Below, one piece after another: positions 53,087-62,291 of a stretch of DNA of 64,000 bases. The notes beneath the pieces are model-generated. The model saw only the letters and a program-made list of their open reading frames with translations. It was not told the DNA's origin and made no database searches. How positions within the stretch are numbered: the first letter of the stretch is position 1; each line of letters starts with the position of its first letter. The position numbers and the translations under genes were made by a program. This stretch comes from an uncultured Verrucomicrobiales bacterium (GTDB lineage: Bacteria > Verrucomicrobiota > Verrucomicrobiia > Verrucomicrobiales > Akkermansiaceae). The stretch is taken from assembly GCA_937928735.1 (NCBI GenBank), contig CALFVF010000002.1:62001-126000 (forward strand), written 5' to 3'.

Positions 53087-53199
53087 TTTTTAGCAAAAAA
53101 CAAAGGGTGAAAAGATCTTTTTACTTAATCAATGATTTGTTCGTATTCGTCATAATAATTCTTGAAGGTAGAAGGATAGTTCTGTAAGACTATGAGATT

Positions 53200-53952
53200 A
53201 TGATGGAAGTGGAGATTACAGAGGAAGCAAAGAGTTTTATCGCTCAGTTACCTCCTGGTCAGATAGCTTTAGGACTCTTTCAGGAGCTGCCTGGAGTGAT
53301 TTTTTGGATTAAAGACATGGAGGGTCGCTTTGTGTTTGTGAATCGTGCCTTTCGCGATGTTTTATGGTTACATGGAGAGGAGATTTTGGGGAAAACGGAC
53401 AAAGATATTTACGCGGATGATTTAGCCGATGTCTTCATGGAGGATGATGCAAAAATACGTGCAACTGGGGAAGTGATTCGTCAAAAGGTCGAACTTGTGA
53501 CCTGCAGGCATGGTGGTGTGGAATGGCGCACAGCCTCGAAAATTCCACTCCATGACATGCAGGGCAAGATTGTCGGCACTGCGGGGATTTCGCGAAAAAT
53601 TGAGCAAGCTGGCTCCATGATGCCGAGCCACAGGGCGCTAGATGTGGTCATTCAGTATGTGCATGATAATGTGGATAAGGATCTGCGTGTGGGGGAATTA
53701 GCTCGTGAAATGGGGGTCTCAGTTGCGACACTGGAGCGGAGATTTCGCGAATATCTAGGCACTTCACCGAGGAAATTTATTCAAAAAGCGAGGATTGCGA
53801 GGTCATGTGAGCTGCTCATCCAGACTCAAATGGCGATTGGAGAAGTCGCCGAAAAAACAGGCTTTGTGGAGCATGCTAGCTTTACAAGAGCCTTTGAGAA
53901 AGTGATGAGGATGACTCCTTCCATGTATCGGAAGTGTTATGGAGGTGGCTAG
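53200..53952 (+). CDS. PAS domain-containing AraC-family regulator
   Basis: 250 residues. A PAS domain (~28-130: GVIFWIKDMEGRFVFVNRAF, GKTDKDIY, ISRKIEQAG) replaces the usual cupin-like sensor and is joined to an AraC DNA-binding domain (~145-245) with two helix-turn-helix units (LRVGELAREMGVSVATLERRF and IGEVAEKTGFVEHASFTRAFEKV). The ending SFTRAFEKVMRMTPSMYRK is diagnostic. Divergent from xylA, so a xylose regulator is likely by position. The small molecule sensed by the PAS domain is unknown. Confidence 0.9.
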   Translation: MMEVEITEEAKSFIAQLPPGQIALGLFQELPGVIFWIKDMEGRFVFVNRAFRDVLWLHGEEILGKTDKDIYADDLADVFMEDDAKIRATGEVIRQKVELVTCRHGGVEWRTASKIPLHDMQGKIVGTAGISRKIEQAGSMMPSHRALDVVIQYVHDNVDKDLRVGELAREMGVSVATLERRFREYLGTSPRKFIQKARIARSCELLIQTQMAIGEVAEKTGFVEHASFTRAFEKVMRMTPSMYRKCYGGG

Positions 53953-54012
53953 AGCCTTGTTTTAGGAAGGATGAGTGGGGCCATGAGTTTGCTTTAGTTG
54001 TGTCATCTGGCC

Positions 54013-54169
54013 TAATACCAACTTAAAAAATTAACTGGTAGAATTCGCTAGATCTTTGAGGAGATACCATCGTTGTCACTCATCGGAGATGCTCGCATCA
54101 CCGATGGGTTCTGCCTTGATCTCCCACCAAATCTCTTCGCGCTTTCTACCAGGTAGTTTTCCTCATTGG
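54013..54169 (+). repeat. 157-bp foldback repeat, copy A
   Basis: Matches the reverse complement of 62950-63106 over the full 157 bp with 9 mismatches (about 94%). The two ends are imperfect inverted repeats of ~31 bp (22 positions match, sharing CTGGTAGAA at the left and TTCTACCAG at the right). The centre is a 26-bp near-perfect palindrome (54081-54106: CATCGGAGATGC then GCATCACCGATG). No coding capacity. This shape fits a non-autonomous miniature transposable or REP-like element. It lies 61 bp after the PAS-AraC gene. Confidence 0.9.
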
Positions 54170-54249
54170 CCTAAAAAGACCTTTACGTCCTCTAGTAGCT
54201 CGTTAGGTTCATTTAGTCTTTCTAAAGTGTTTCTTGAGTATTTCACCAT

Positions 54250-54293
54250 AATGGTGCTGGCAAATGGTGCTGGCTAATGGTGCTGGCTAATGG
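54250..54293. repeat. Tandem 13-bp repeats before the RDD gene
   Basis: Unit AATGGTGCTGGCT: copies at 54250-54262 (last base differs), 54263-54275, 54276-54288, then a partial AATGG. It ends 33 bp before the RDD gene start, inside a 373-bp gap that otherwise holds copy A of the foldback repeat and no gene. Confidence 0.85.
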
Positions 54294-54325
54294 CCATAGA
54301 AACCAGATAGAAAGACGACTTCCAT

Positions 54326-55051
54326 ATGGCAAGAGTCTCTAATCAACCAAAAATAGATACCTTACAGAGTGTTGAGCTCAGTGAAGGGGTCGAAATTCAG
54401 CTTCGTATTGCAGGTGTGTTTGCGAGGAGTTTAGCGTATCTGCTTGATTTGGTTTTTATAATAATAGCTGCGAGTGTGCTTGGTTTTATAGTGGGGGTTA
54501 TGGACAGCTTCGTGGGGAGTAATTACGCTATGGGTCTCTATGGGCTACTGATGTTTATTCTTACATGGGGGTACTTCTTTCTCATGGAATCGGGGAAAAA
54601 GGGAGCGACTTTTGGAAAGAGAATCGTGGGCCTTAGAGTGGTGAATACCTCTGGTGGTATCGCCCAGAGAGGGCAGGTGTTTACGAGGAATTTATTTCGA
54701 TTTGTGGAACTAGTGATTATGCCTCTTATAGGCTTATGCTGCACCATGATGACGAAGCGTTTTCAGCGCGCTGGTGACTTGGTGGCAGGGACGGTGGTAG
54801 TCTATGCGGAAACGGATGTGCAGCCCTCTGTGGCTCTCAATTCAGGCAGAGAGCCTCGCCCCCCAGGCTGGAAGCTCCTCAGGGAGGAGCAGGCAGCGAT
54901 TGTTGCCTTTCGAGAAAGAGGAGGGCTGTGGTCTGGGGCGAGACAGGCGGAGTTAGCATCACATGCCCAAGTGCTCGTGAAGGGAGAGAGCAGTGAGGCT
55001 GTTACAGAACTTGTTGGTATGGCGGAGTGGCTCACAGCAAAGAAGGACTGA
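54326..55051 (+). CDS. RDD family membrane protein
   Basis: 241 residues with three to four membrane helices in the first ~150: FARSLAYLLDLVFIIIAAS carries the Arg and Asp of the RDD motif, then YGLLMFILTWGYFFLMES and the conserved GKRIVGLRVV. The cytoplasmic tail from ~170 is helical and charged. First of six linked genes (RDD, SpoIIM, DUF4129, DUF4350, MoxR, DUF58) seen together in several bacterial phyla. Function of RDD proteins in this setting is unknown. Confidence 0.88.
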   Translation: MARVSNQPKIDTLQSVELSEGVEIQLRIAGVFARSLAYLLDLVFIIIAASVLGFIVGVMDSFVGSNYAMGLYGLLMFILTWGYFFLMESGKKGATFGKRIVGLRVVNTSGGIAQRGQVFTRNLFRFVELVIMPLIGLCCTMMTKRFQRAGDLVAGTVVVYAETDVQPSVALNSGREPRPPGWKLLREEQAAIVAFRERGGLWSGARQAELASHAQVLVKGESSEAVTELVGMAEWLTAKKD

Positions 55052-55055
55052 GATT

Positions 55056-56030
55056 ATGAATGCGCGTGAGTTTGAAGAAATGAACAGAGAGCGATGGGCT
55101 GAGTATGATGATTTACTTAACCGCCTCGAGAAGCGCAAGCGTGCACCAGATGCACGTGAGCTACCCATGCAACTTAAGAAAATGTGTGTGGATCTCTCGA
55201 TCGCGCGCTACCGAATGTATCACACTGCTCTTCGTGATCATCTCAATGACCAAGTGATACGTGGTCACAAGTTGGTGTCTGTGAGTCAGGGGGCGTTTTG
55301 GGAGCAGGTGATGAGTTTCTTTTTAGTGAAGTTCCCCCGGGCTGTTCGCGGTGAGTGGCGCCTCCACATCTTATGTTGGCTGGTATTTCTTCTGCCGGCC
55401 ATAGGTCTCTACTTGGCAGCTGAGTCTAACATGGAGTGGGTGAAGAGTATTCTCGGTGAGAATGGACTCCGAAATATAGATGCGATGTATGGTGCTGAAG
55501 CTGCAGATTCACTCCATAATTACCGAGCAGAGCAGGGGGCTGATTTCCAGATGTTTGCTCATTACATATCGAATAATATCGGGATTGATTTCCAGATATT
55601 TGCGAGCGGTATTCTCGCGGGAGTGGGGAGTTTATTTTATTTGGTCTTTAATGGGCTGCACTTTGGCGCTGTGTTTGGCTATGTGGAGCATTATGGGAAC
55701 CCTGAGATTCTCTACACCTTCGTGGCAGGGCATTCTTCTTATGAACTCTGGGCGATGGTGATCTCTGGTATGGCAGGCATGCGTGTGGGGGTGGCCTTGC
55801 TCAATCCAGGGAGGATGACAAGAGCTCGCTCTTTGCTTGAGGCAGGTAAAAAAAGCATGCCGTTGATCTTTGGTGCTGCCTGTATGACATTTTTTGCGGC
55901 TATTATAGAAGGTTTTTGGTCCGCTGAGGTGGTGGCACCCATGATTAAGTACACGGTAGGCATTGTGGGCTGGGTGCTTCTGATTCTCTATTTTTCTCTT
56001 TGTGGAAGGGAGCGTTTCGTCGAGGCATGA
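55056..56030 (+). CDS. SpoIIM-like (stage II sporulation protein M family) membrane protein
   Basis: 324 residues from ATG 55056, which lies 4 bp after the RDD gene; the frame opens earlier but only inside that gene. A cytoplasmic helical lead (~1-100) precedes about five membrane helices, including ILCWLVFLLPAIGLYLA and LFYLVFNGLHFGAVFGYVEHYG, then GHSSYELWAMVISGMAGMRVG, the family motif around E and G-x-R-x-G. In sporulating bacteria SpoIIM supports peptidoglycan hydrolysis; here the organism need not sporulate. The stop overlaps the next start (ATGA). Confidence 0.88.
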   Translation: MNAREFEEMNRERWAEYDDLLNRLEKRKRAPDARELPMQLKKMCVDLSIARYRMYHTALRDHLNDQVIRGHKLVSVSQGAFWEQVMSFFLVKFPRAVRGEWRLHILCWLVFLLPAIGLYLAAESNMEWVKSILGENGLRNIDAMYGAEAADSLHNYRAEQGADFQMFAHYISNNIGIDFQIFASGILAGVGSLFYLVFNGLHFGAVFGYVEHYGNPEILYTFVAGHSSYELWAMVISGMAGMRVGVALLNPGRMTRARSLLEAGKKSMPLIFGAACMTFFAAIIEGFWSAEVVAPMIKYTVGIVGWVLLILYFSLCGRERFVEA

Positions 56031-57649
56031 AGCTTGAGAATGTGACAGCGGAGGTGCGTCCTCGGGGGCGCTGGGAGTCGATTGATTTTGGCTGTGCTCT
56101 TGTGCGGGAGTCTTATGGGATGATTGTGAAGACATTACTGATGACCATTGTCCCGCTCTGGCTTGTCTTGTGGTTGGTGCTGGGGGAGATTAGTTTCGCA
56201 CTGGTCTTTCTGGCCTACTGGCTGACGTTGCCTTTTGTTGGTCGCGTAGTGCTATACGTGTTAAGTCGAAAGCTCTTTGGCGAGGAAGTGCGCGTCTGGG
56301 AAGTGCTGAAGCAATGGCCAAAGATGCTTGTTCGCAGGTTCTTTCATGCGATTTTGTTTGGGCGTTTTTTACCTTCGCGTAGCCTCGCACTGCCGGTCTC
56401 TGAGTTAGAAAATCTCAAGGGGAAAGACTACTCTGCTAGAGTGAGTCTGCTAGATCGAAATGGAGGGGACGGTGCTGCTCAGACTGCGATGATTGGCTGG
56501 TTGCTAATCTGTATCGCGGGAGTGGGCTTACTTATTCTTCTTAATCTCTTGATGCCTTTTTCTATAGAAATCATTAGCTTTGAAGATGATGCATTCTGGG
56601 GAGATGAGACTGGGGCTCTGATCGGTAAGTGGACAGTGGCGCTCTATGCCTTTGGTGCCTTGTTGATTGAGCCTTTCTGTGTAGGTGCTGGCTTTGCGAT
56701 GTATGTGAATAGCCGCACTATTACAGAAGGTTGGGATATAGAACTAGCTTTTAAGAGAATGTCGAGCCGCCTCGAGAGACGGCAGTCCCCAGTGCTGCAA
56801 TTACCGAAGCAGAAGAGCACGCTCAGTGATACGAAGAGCTTACTGGTTCCTTTTCTTCTGCTGGCAGCTAGCTTCTTAATGACGAGCTCGCCAATGGCAT
56901 CTGCTGAGAATGCGGAGACTACTGAGCGTCTTGAGAAGTCATCCCAACAACTAGAATCCTTAGCTCTCTCCGTGGATGGGACAAAACAACCGATGACAGA
57001 GAGTCAGAAACTAGCGAGGGAGGTCTATAGTGGGGAGGAATTCCAAGTTCACGCAGAGATGGTCAAAGAGAGAGCTCCAAGGGAAACGTCTTCGAGTTGG
57101 TCATGGGGTGGCTTTGATGACTTTGGAGGAATGGCTATTTTAAAAGCAATTTTTGGTGTCGCCGTGTATGTCGCGATCGGAGCGTTTGTCCTTTTTGTGG
57201 TGTTTTTACTAGTGAAAAATAACTATCTCTTCCAGCGAAGAACGAAGCAATCTTCTCAGAATTTAAAGAAAAAGCGTGTCGAGTCTGTCATGGGGATGAA
57301 TGTGACCTCAGAGAGCCTGCCTGATGATATTGTCAAAGCAGCCCTAGAAGCATGGTCTCAAGGGGAGGCAAAACTCGCTCTTAGTTTACTCTACCGTGGT
57401 GCTATATCGTGGTGTGCGGATCACACATCAGTGGAATTTGCCAATAGTGATACCGAGCAGGACTGTATGCGTAAGCTAGAGTCACTGGAAGAGTTTCATC
57501 AGCAGAACTACTTTAATGAGCTCACGATGTTATGGATGTCACTAGCTTACGGGCGTCAAATACCAGAGGACGTCTCTCTGCGACAATTATGCTCGACTTG
57601 GCCGTTTTCTAACAAAGATAAGCGTGAAGAAGGAGGTGCTTCGCTGTGA
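56027..57649 (+). CDS. DUF4129 domain membrane protein
   Basis: 540 residues from ATG 56027, which overlaps the SpoIIM stop. Four or five helices in the first ~230 residues, then another cluster at ~275-300, and a single helix near 385 (AIFGVAVYVAIGAFVLFVVFLLV). The C-terminal cytoplasmic part (LPDDIVKAALEAWSQGEAKLALSLLYRGAISW then FNELTMLWMSLAYGRQ) is the DUF4129 domain, which in other genomes sits beside MoxR and DUF58 as here. Role unproven. Stop overlaps the next GTG start (GTGA). Confidence 0.8.
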   Translation: MKLENVTAEVRPRGRWESIDFGCALVRESYGMIVKTLLMTIVPLWLVLWLVLGEISFALVFLAYWLTLPFVGRVVLYVLSRKLFGEEVRVWEVLKQWPKMLVRRFFHAILFGRFLPSRSLALPVSELENLKGKDYSARVSLLDRNGGDGAAQTAMIGWLLICIAGVGLLILLNLLMPFSIEIISFEDDAFWGDETGALIGKWTVALYAFGALLIEPFCVGAGFAMYVNSRTITEGWDIELAFKRMSSRLERRQSPVLQLPKQKSTLSDTKSLLVPFLLLAASFLMTSSPMASAENAETTERLEKSSQQLESLALSVDGTKQPMTESQKLAREVYSGEEFQVHAEMVKERAPRETSSSWSWGGFDDFGGMAILKAIFGVAVYVAIGAFVLFVVFLLVKNNYLFQRRTKQSSQNLKKKRVESVMGMNVTSESLPDDIVKAALEAWSQGEAKLALSLLYRGAISWCADHTSVEFANSDTEQDCMRKLESLEEFHQQNYFNELTMLWMSLAYGRQIPEDVSLRQLCSTWPFSNKDKREEGGASL

Positions 57650-58923
57650 TACGTTCTCTTCTCACTATTGTCTTTGTGTTAGCGATCTGCTCTTGTGGTG
57701 AAAAGACCGAGGAGAGAGAAGTCGTAGAAGGCTATAAGGGTGCTGCGAGGGTAAACCCGTATTTAGCAGCGCAGAAGTTCCTAGAGAAATTAGGCTATGA
57801 GACACTAGATCAACAAGGTTCAGTCAAGGTCGATGAAGAGCAGAGTACGGTGATATTACCTGCTAGCGCGATTAAGGTAGCAGCAGATGGAGAATTTCTG
57901 CTAGATTGGGCCAGCTGGGGTGGGCATGCTGTTATTCTGGTAGAGCGTGGAGAGGATTATTGGCGAGATGTCGGCGAATACTATGATCATAATCCAGTTT
58001 GGTGGTGGAATCCCTCCTCAGAAGAGAGCTATGAGCATTCAGCGGGACTCGACTACATAGCAGAGGAGATCTGTGTGGATCTCTACTATGAGGATATCGA
58101 TTACACAGAGACTTCCATCGATAGTTTTTTAGCAGCCAATGGAATCAATGAAGATGATCCCAGCTACGATAAAAGTCTCTCTCTAATTAAAAAGGGGCAG
58201 CTCCTCCCCTACGTGGATGATGTGGTGGTGGATACTAGTGAGCGGAAGTTAGATATCAGGCTAGGTGGTTCCTACTCGTTTCAGCCTCAATATGAATGGG
58301 AAGAAGGTGAATTTGGCGGGAAAGTAGGCGAGGAAGTAGGCGGGCAAGACTACCGACTCGTGAGCATGAATTATGGAGATGGGAGAGTGACTTTAATCTC
58401 AGATGCCAGAGCATTCCGTAATCCTTATGTAACGATGAAGGATCACGCAGAGCTACTGAGTCATTTAGTGGCTTTGAGTCCGCGCGAAGGTCAAGTTGTC
58501 TTTAATCATGGTGAGATTGATGGATTCTTCCACCTTCTCATGCAGCATTACTCAGTCGCTCTCTGGGCACTACTCGTGCTCGTGTTAGTCTGGGTCTGGA
58601 AACATTTACCAAGATTTGGTCCACGACAGGACATTGTGTTAGAAGATGAGCGAGATCAGCTTGCTCACCTTATCAGCACTGGGAACTACTTATGGTCGAA
58701 AGACTGCAGTGAGGAGCTGCTGGCACCTCTTAGAGCTGAGGTGATCAGTAAAGTTCACCCAATGGCAAATCGACTCGAGGCGAAGCACTATCAATCTCTT
58801 TCTCAGAATTCAGGAGTGAGTGAGAGTGAGCTGCGAGAGGCTATGGAGGCGGAGGAAATCAAAGACACTAGTACTATGGTGCGAGCCGTGAGACACCTAC
58901 AAGAAACATTAAAATCGATATAA
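57646..58923 (+). CDS. DUF4350-like membrane protein
   Basis: 425 residues, GTG start at 57646. The N-terminus is a signal with a lipobox-like LAICSCGE. The periplasmic part has NPYLAAQKFLEKLGYE, the family's opening, then VILPASAIKVAADGEFLLDWASWGGHAVIL and later RVTLISDARAFRNPYV, typical of DUF4350 as found next to MoxR. One helix lies at ~303-322 (SVALWALLVLVLVWVWKHLPRFG), then a cytoplasmic helical domain. A ~70-residue acidic insert (YYDHNPVWWWN onward) enlarges it. Confidence 0.75.
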   Translation: MIRSLLTIVFVLAICSCGEKTEEREVVEGYKGAARVNPYLAAQKFLEKLGYETLDQQGSVKVDEEQSTVILPASAIKVAADGEFLLDWASWGGHAVILVERGEDYWRDVGEYYDHNPVWWWNPSSEESYEHSAGLDYIAEEICVDLYYEDIDYTETSIDSFLAANGINEDDPSYDKSLSLIKKGQLLPYVDDVVVDTSERKLDIRLGGSYSFQPQYEWEEGEFGGKVGEEVGGQDYRLVSMNYGDGRVTLISDARAFRNPYVTMKDHAELLSHLVALSPREGQVVFNHGEIDGFFHLLMQHYSVALWALLVLVLVWVWKHLPRFGPRQDIVLEDERDQLAHLISTGNYLWSKDCSEELLAPLRAEVISKVHPMANRLEAKHYQSLSQNSGVSESELREAMEAEEIKDTSTMVRAVRHLQETLKSI

Positions 58924-59978
58924 TGGAACAAGAAGAAAGTAAATTGCTAGCAGCAGAGAGCATGGAAGTCTCTGGTGGATTCGCTGATGTAGAGTCACAA
59001 GGTATTCTAGGGGCTCCAGACTCTCTGAGTTCCCCAAAGAGTGCCGCGGCTATTGCACAAGAGCTGAAGAGTCAACTCGGCCAAGTCCTCCTTGGCCAAG
59101 AAGAAGTCATTGAGCAGGTACTCGCCTCATTCTTGGCCAATGGTCATGTACTCATCGAGGGGAAACCTGGTCTCGGTAAAACACACCTTGTGGTTGGTCT
59201 GGCCAAAGCATTTCAGGGCCAATGTTCTCGTATTCAGTTCACCCCTGATCTCATGCCGACAGATGTGACAGGCTTTACATTGTTTGATATGAAAAGCCAG
59301 ACCTTCCAAGTTCGCAAAGGCCCAGTATTCACAAACCTTCTACTAGCGGATGAGATCAACCGCGCACCTGCAAAAACTCAAGCAGCTCTCCTAGAAGTGA
59401 TGGCTGAGCGCCAAGTCACAATTGACGGGGAGACGATGCCTTTAGCCGCCCCCTTCATGACCTTGGCAACACAGAATCCAATCGAGCAAGAAGGTACCTA
59501 CCCACTCCCTGAGGCTCAGTTAGACCGCTTTCTGATGAAGGTGGTGATTGATTACCCAAGTGAGCAGAATGAAGTGGAAGTGGTCAAATACGCTACCTCA
59601 GCTCAGAGCCGCACGAGTGCTGGAGTGTCTGTGATTTGCTCACCAGATGAGATCATTGCCGCTCAAAAGGAAGTGACAGCGGTGAAAGCCGTCGATGAAG
59701 TGGTGAAATACGCCGTGGATCTGGTACGCACGACACGCTCGACCTCAGGTATTAGCCTAGGGGCTGGCACGAGAGGGGCGATTAGCTTGATTGGCATCGC
59801 CAAAGCCTACGCTGTGATGAATAAGAGAGATTACATCACACCAGATGATGTGAAGTCAGCGGCACTTCCAGTCCTTAGGCATCGTATTGCGCTTTCTCCA
59901 GAACTGGCCATGAGTGGGCAAAATATCGATGAGGTTCTCCTCTCAGTGATAGCTTCTGTAGAAGCTCCACGACAATAA
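58923..59978 (+). CDS. MoxR-type AAA+ ATPase
   Basis: 351 residues. Walker A GKPGLGKT (80-87), Walker B LLLADEINRAP, sensor 1 FMTLATQNPIEQEGTYPLPEAQLDRF and sensor 2 region near ALPVLRHRIALSPE place it in the MoxR/RavA clade. These ATPases act as chaperones that help assemble partner complexes, often with a von Willebrand-like or DUF58 protein, which is encoded next. The ~35-residue N-terminal lead is low in complexity. Its start overlaps the previous stop (TAATG). Confidence 0.95.
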   Translation: MEQEESKLLAAESMEVSGGFADVESQGILGAPDSLSSPKSAAAIAQELKSQLGQVLLGQEEVIEQVLASFLANGHVLIEGKPGLGKTHLVVGLAKAFQGQCSRIQFTPDLMPTDVTGFTLFDMKSQTFQVRKGPVFTNLLLADEINRAPAKTQAALLEVMAERQVTIDGETMPLAAPFMTLATQNPIEQEGTYPLPEAQLDRFLMKVVIDYPSEQNEVEVVKYATSAQSRTSAGVSVICSPDEIIAAQKEVTAVKAVDEVVKYAVDLVRTTRSTSGISLGAGTRGAISLIGIAKAYAVMNKRDYITPDDVKSAALPVLRHRIALSPELAMSGQNIDEVLLSVIASVEAPRQ

Positions 59979-59984
59979 ACCAAG

Positions 59985-61397
59985 ATGGATCTCTGGAACA
60001 TACTCGCGGCGAGTGAAAGCTGGCTGGATCGTTGGGGGGTTCTACTCTGCTCTCTCGGCCCCATTGTTTTCGCGTGGCTGCTCTACATCACACTCAGTGT
60101 GAAACCTGCGAGCCGCATGGTCTGGATCGCTATGGTCTGGCTTTGTGTCGCTATACTGGGAGCGTTTTATCCAGTAGTGGAGAGCATCTGGCCTTGGTTC
60201 TTAGGCGTGTGGGGGAGTCTAGCATGTCTTGATCTGTTCGTCCTATTGTGGGCAAAACGCCCTGAGCTAGAGCGCCACTTACCGGGGCGTATGGCAGTGG
60301 GAGTGGAGGAGAAAGTGGAGATTCGTGTTAGAAATCATCGCCCTCTCGTCTATCAAGTCGAATTGTTTGATGGCATACCAGAGGAATCTAAGTGCGAAGA
60401 CTTCCCGCGTAAGCTCAAACTACCAGCAAAAGGATTTCATAAAATCACCTATGGCGTGACAGTACCTGAGCGCGGTGAAGCGGTCTTTGGTAAAAGTTTT
60501 CTCGAGTTAAGAACAGGTCTAGAGCTCTGGAGTCGCCAGTACACAGTGGGGGAGGAGCAGAGTGTGCGTGTTTATCCGAACTATGAGCCTGTGATTCAGC
60601 TAGCCCTACTAGCGATGGAGAGCCAGCCCCAGCCCATGGGGATTATCCAGAAGAATAGAGCTGGTCTGAGTAAAGACTTCCACCAACTCAGAGACTATCA
60701 ATACGGAGATAATCTCTCCCAGATTGACTGGAAAGCCTCCTCAAAGCGACTCTCTCTGATTAGCCGCGATTATCATGAATTACGCGATCAGACTGTGATA
60801 TTGGCCATTGACTGTGGGAAGCGCATGCGAGCTATGGATGGTGAGGCCGCGCAGTTTGATCATTGTCTCAATGCCGTTCTACTGCTGGCCTATGTGGCAC
60901 TGCGGCAGGGAGATAGTGTCGGGGTGATGAGCTTTGGCCAGGAAGAGCGCTGGCTACCACCAGTGAAGGGAACCCAGTCGATGACGACTATTCTAAACCA
61001 CCTCTATGACTATCAGGCCACAACAAGCCCCAGTGACTACTCTGAGGCCGTGGAGCAGCTCATGCGTAGGCAGGCACGGCGATCACTAGTTATTATGCTC
61101 ACCAATGTCCGGGGAGAAGATGGCCTAGAACTTGTGCGACCACTCAGAATGATGCGTAAGCGCCATGTCGTTCTGCTATCAAGTCTTCGGGAAAAAGCGA
61201 TCATGGAGCGTCTAGACACACCCGCAGAAACAATGAAAGACGCACTAGGTGTGGCGAGAGCGCAACAGTATCTTCATGATCGCCGAGCCGTGCTAGAAGA
61301 GCTCCAGTCCTATGGTATATCCACGCTAGAGACCACAGCGCGTGAGCTGCCAGTCGCTCTGGCGAATCGCTACCTTGTGGATAGAGAGTCACTCTAG
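59985..61397 (+). CDS. DUF58 domain protein
   Basis: 470 residues. Two membrane helices near the start (LGPIVFAWLLYITLS and WIAMVWLCVAILGAFYPV), then a beta domain, then the DUF58 core with the hallmark YGDNLSQIDWKASSKR (~237-252). It is followed by a von Willebrand-like fold (VILAIDCGKRMRA carries a DxGxxM variant of the metal-ion site). Partner of MoxR by family precedent and adjacency (6 bp). Last gene of the six-gene module. Confidence 0.9.
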   Translation: MDLWNILAASESWLDRWGVLLCSLGPIVFAWLLYITLSVKPASRMVWIAMVWLCVAILGAFYPVVESIWPWFLGVWGSLACLDLFVLLWAKRPELERHLPGRMAVGVEEKVEIRVRNHRPLVYQVELFDGIPEESKCEDFPRKLKLPAKGFHKITYGVTVPERGEAVFGKSFLELRTGLELWSRQYTVGEEQSVRVYPNYEPVIQLALLAMESQPQPMGIIQKNRAGLSKDFHQLRDYQYGDNLSQIDWKASSKRLSLISRDYHELRDQTVILAIDCGKRMRAMDGEAAQFDHCLNAVLLLAYVALRQGDSVGVMSFGQEERWLPPVKGTQSMTTILNHLYDYQATTSPSDYSEAVEQLMRRQARRSLVIMLTNVRGEDGLELVRPLRMMRKRHVVLLSSLREKAIMERLDTPAETMKDALGVARAQQYLHDRRAVLEELQSYGISTLETTARELPVALANRYLVDRESL

Positions 61398-61475
61398 GGA
61401 GAATGGCGTGATTCGGAGCGAGGTCCTGTGTTGTTTGGACTTGGCATCGTGGGTAATCCATGGATGCTCTTTTTT

Positions 61476-62237
61476 ATGTCAAATTTTCAGGATAAAGTCG
61501 TCGTAGTGACAGGGGCTGGCCGCGGGATCGGTAAGGAAATCGCCAGACAGTTCGCAGCAGCTGGCGCGAAGGTCGCAGTGATTAGTCGCAGTGAAGCCTC
61601 CTGCCAAGGGGCTGCCGATGAGATCAATGCAGAATCCGCAAGTTCTGCCACAGGAGGTTCTGCCACAGCCTACGCGCTCGACATAGCCGACCACGAGGCG
61701 GTGCAGGCTATTGGAAAACAAATTGTGAGTGATCTCGGTGCTGTCAATGTCCTTGTGAACAACGCAGGAGTGACCAGAGACGGGCTCCTCATGCGCATGA
61801 AAGATACTGACTGGGACACAGTGATAGATACGAATCTCAAGGGAGCCTTTAATACAGTGAAGGCCTTTCAGCGCAGTATGATGAAAGCACAGGATCCACG
61901 CATCATTAACATCGCCTCAGTGATCGGACTCATGGGCAATGCCGGTCAGGCGAATTACGCGGCCAGTAAAGCAGGTCTCATAGGTTTCACAAAATCGATC
62001 GCGCGTGAGCTAGCTGGTCGCAAAGTCTGCTGTAATGCCATAGCACCTGGCTTTATCACCACAGATATGACAGATGAGCTCCCTGAGAAAGTACGCGAAG
62101 GCATACTCACAAATATCCCTCTCGGAGACTTCGGGGCGACTCAGGATATTGCCGCCCTCGCCCTGTTTCTAGCAGGAGAGCAAGCACGCTATATCACAGG
62201 GCAGGTGATCGCCTGTGATGGAGGAATGACCATGTAG
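61476..62237 (+). CDS. fabG: 3-oxoacyl-[acyl-carrier-protein] reductase
   Basis: Reduces 3-ketoacyl-ACP with NADPH in fatty-acid elongation. Short-chain dehydrogenase fold: cofactor loop TGAGRGIG, NNAGVTRD, catalytic Ser in NIASVIGLMGNAGQ, Tyr and Lys in YAASKAG, and the FabG-typical PGFITTDMT and ITGQVIACDGGMTM. I start at ATG 61476 (MSNFQDKVVVVTG); earlier in-frame ATGs at 61464 and the TTG at 61428 lack support. No other fab gene is adjacent. Confidence 0.92.
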   Translation: MSNFQDKVVVVTGAGRGIGKEIARQFAAAGAKVAVISRSEASCQGAADEINAESASSATGGSATAYALDIADHEAVQAIGKQIVSDLGAVNVLVNNAGVTRDGLLMRMKDTDWDTVIDTNLKGAFNTVKAFQRSMMKAQDPRIINIASVIGLMGNAGQANYAASKAGLIGFTKSIARELAGRKVCCNAIAPGFITTDMTDELPEKVREGILTNIPLGDFGATQDIAALALFLAGEQARYITGQVIACDGGMTM

Positions 62238-62291
62238 AGTGGAAGCACCATCCTAGTGGTGGTGCAAATCATAAAAAGAGAGGACTGAGAG

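Noticed and set aside
54056-54277. 73-codon frame in repeat copy A
   Set aside because: It lies across the palindromic repeat and runs into the tandem array; not conserved in copy B.
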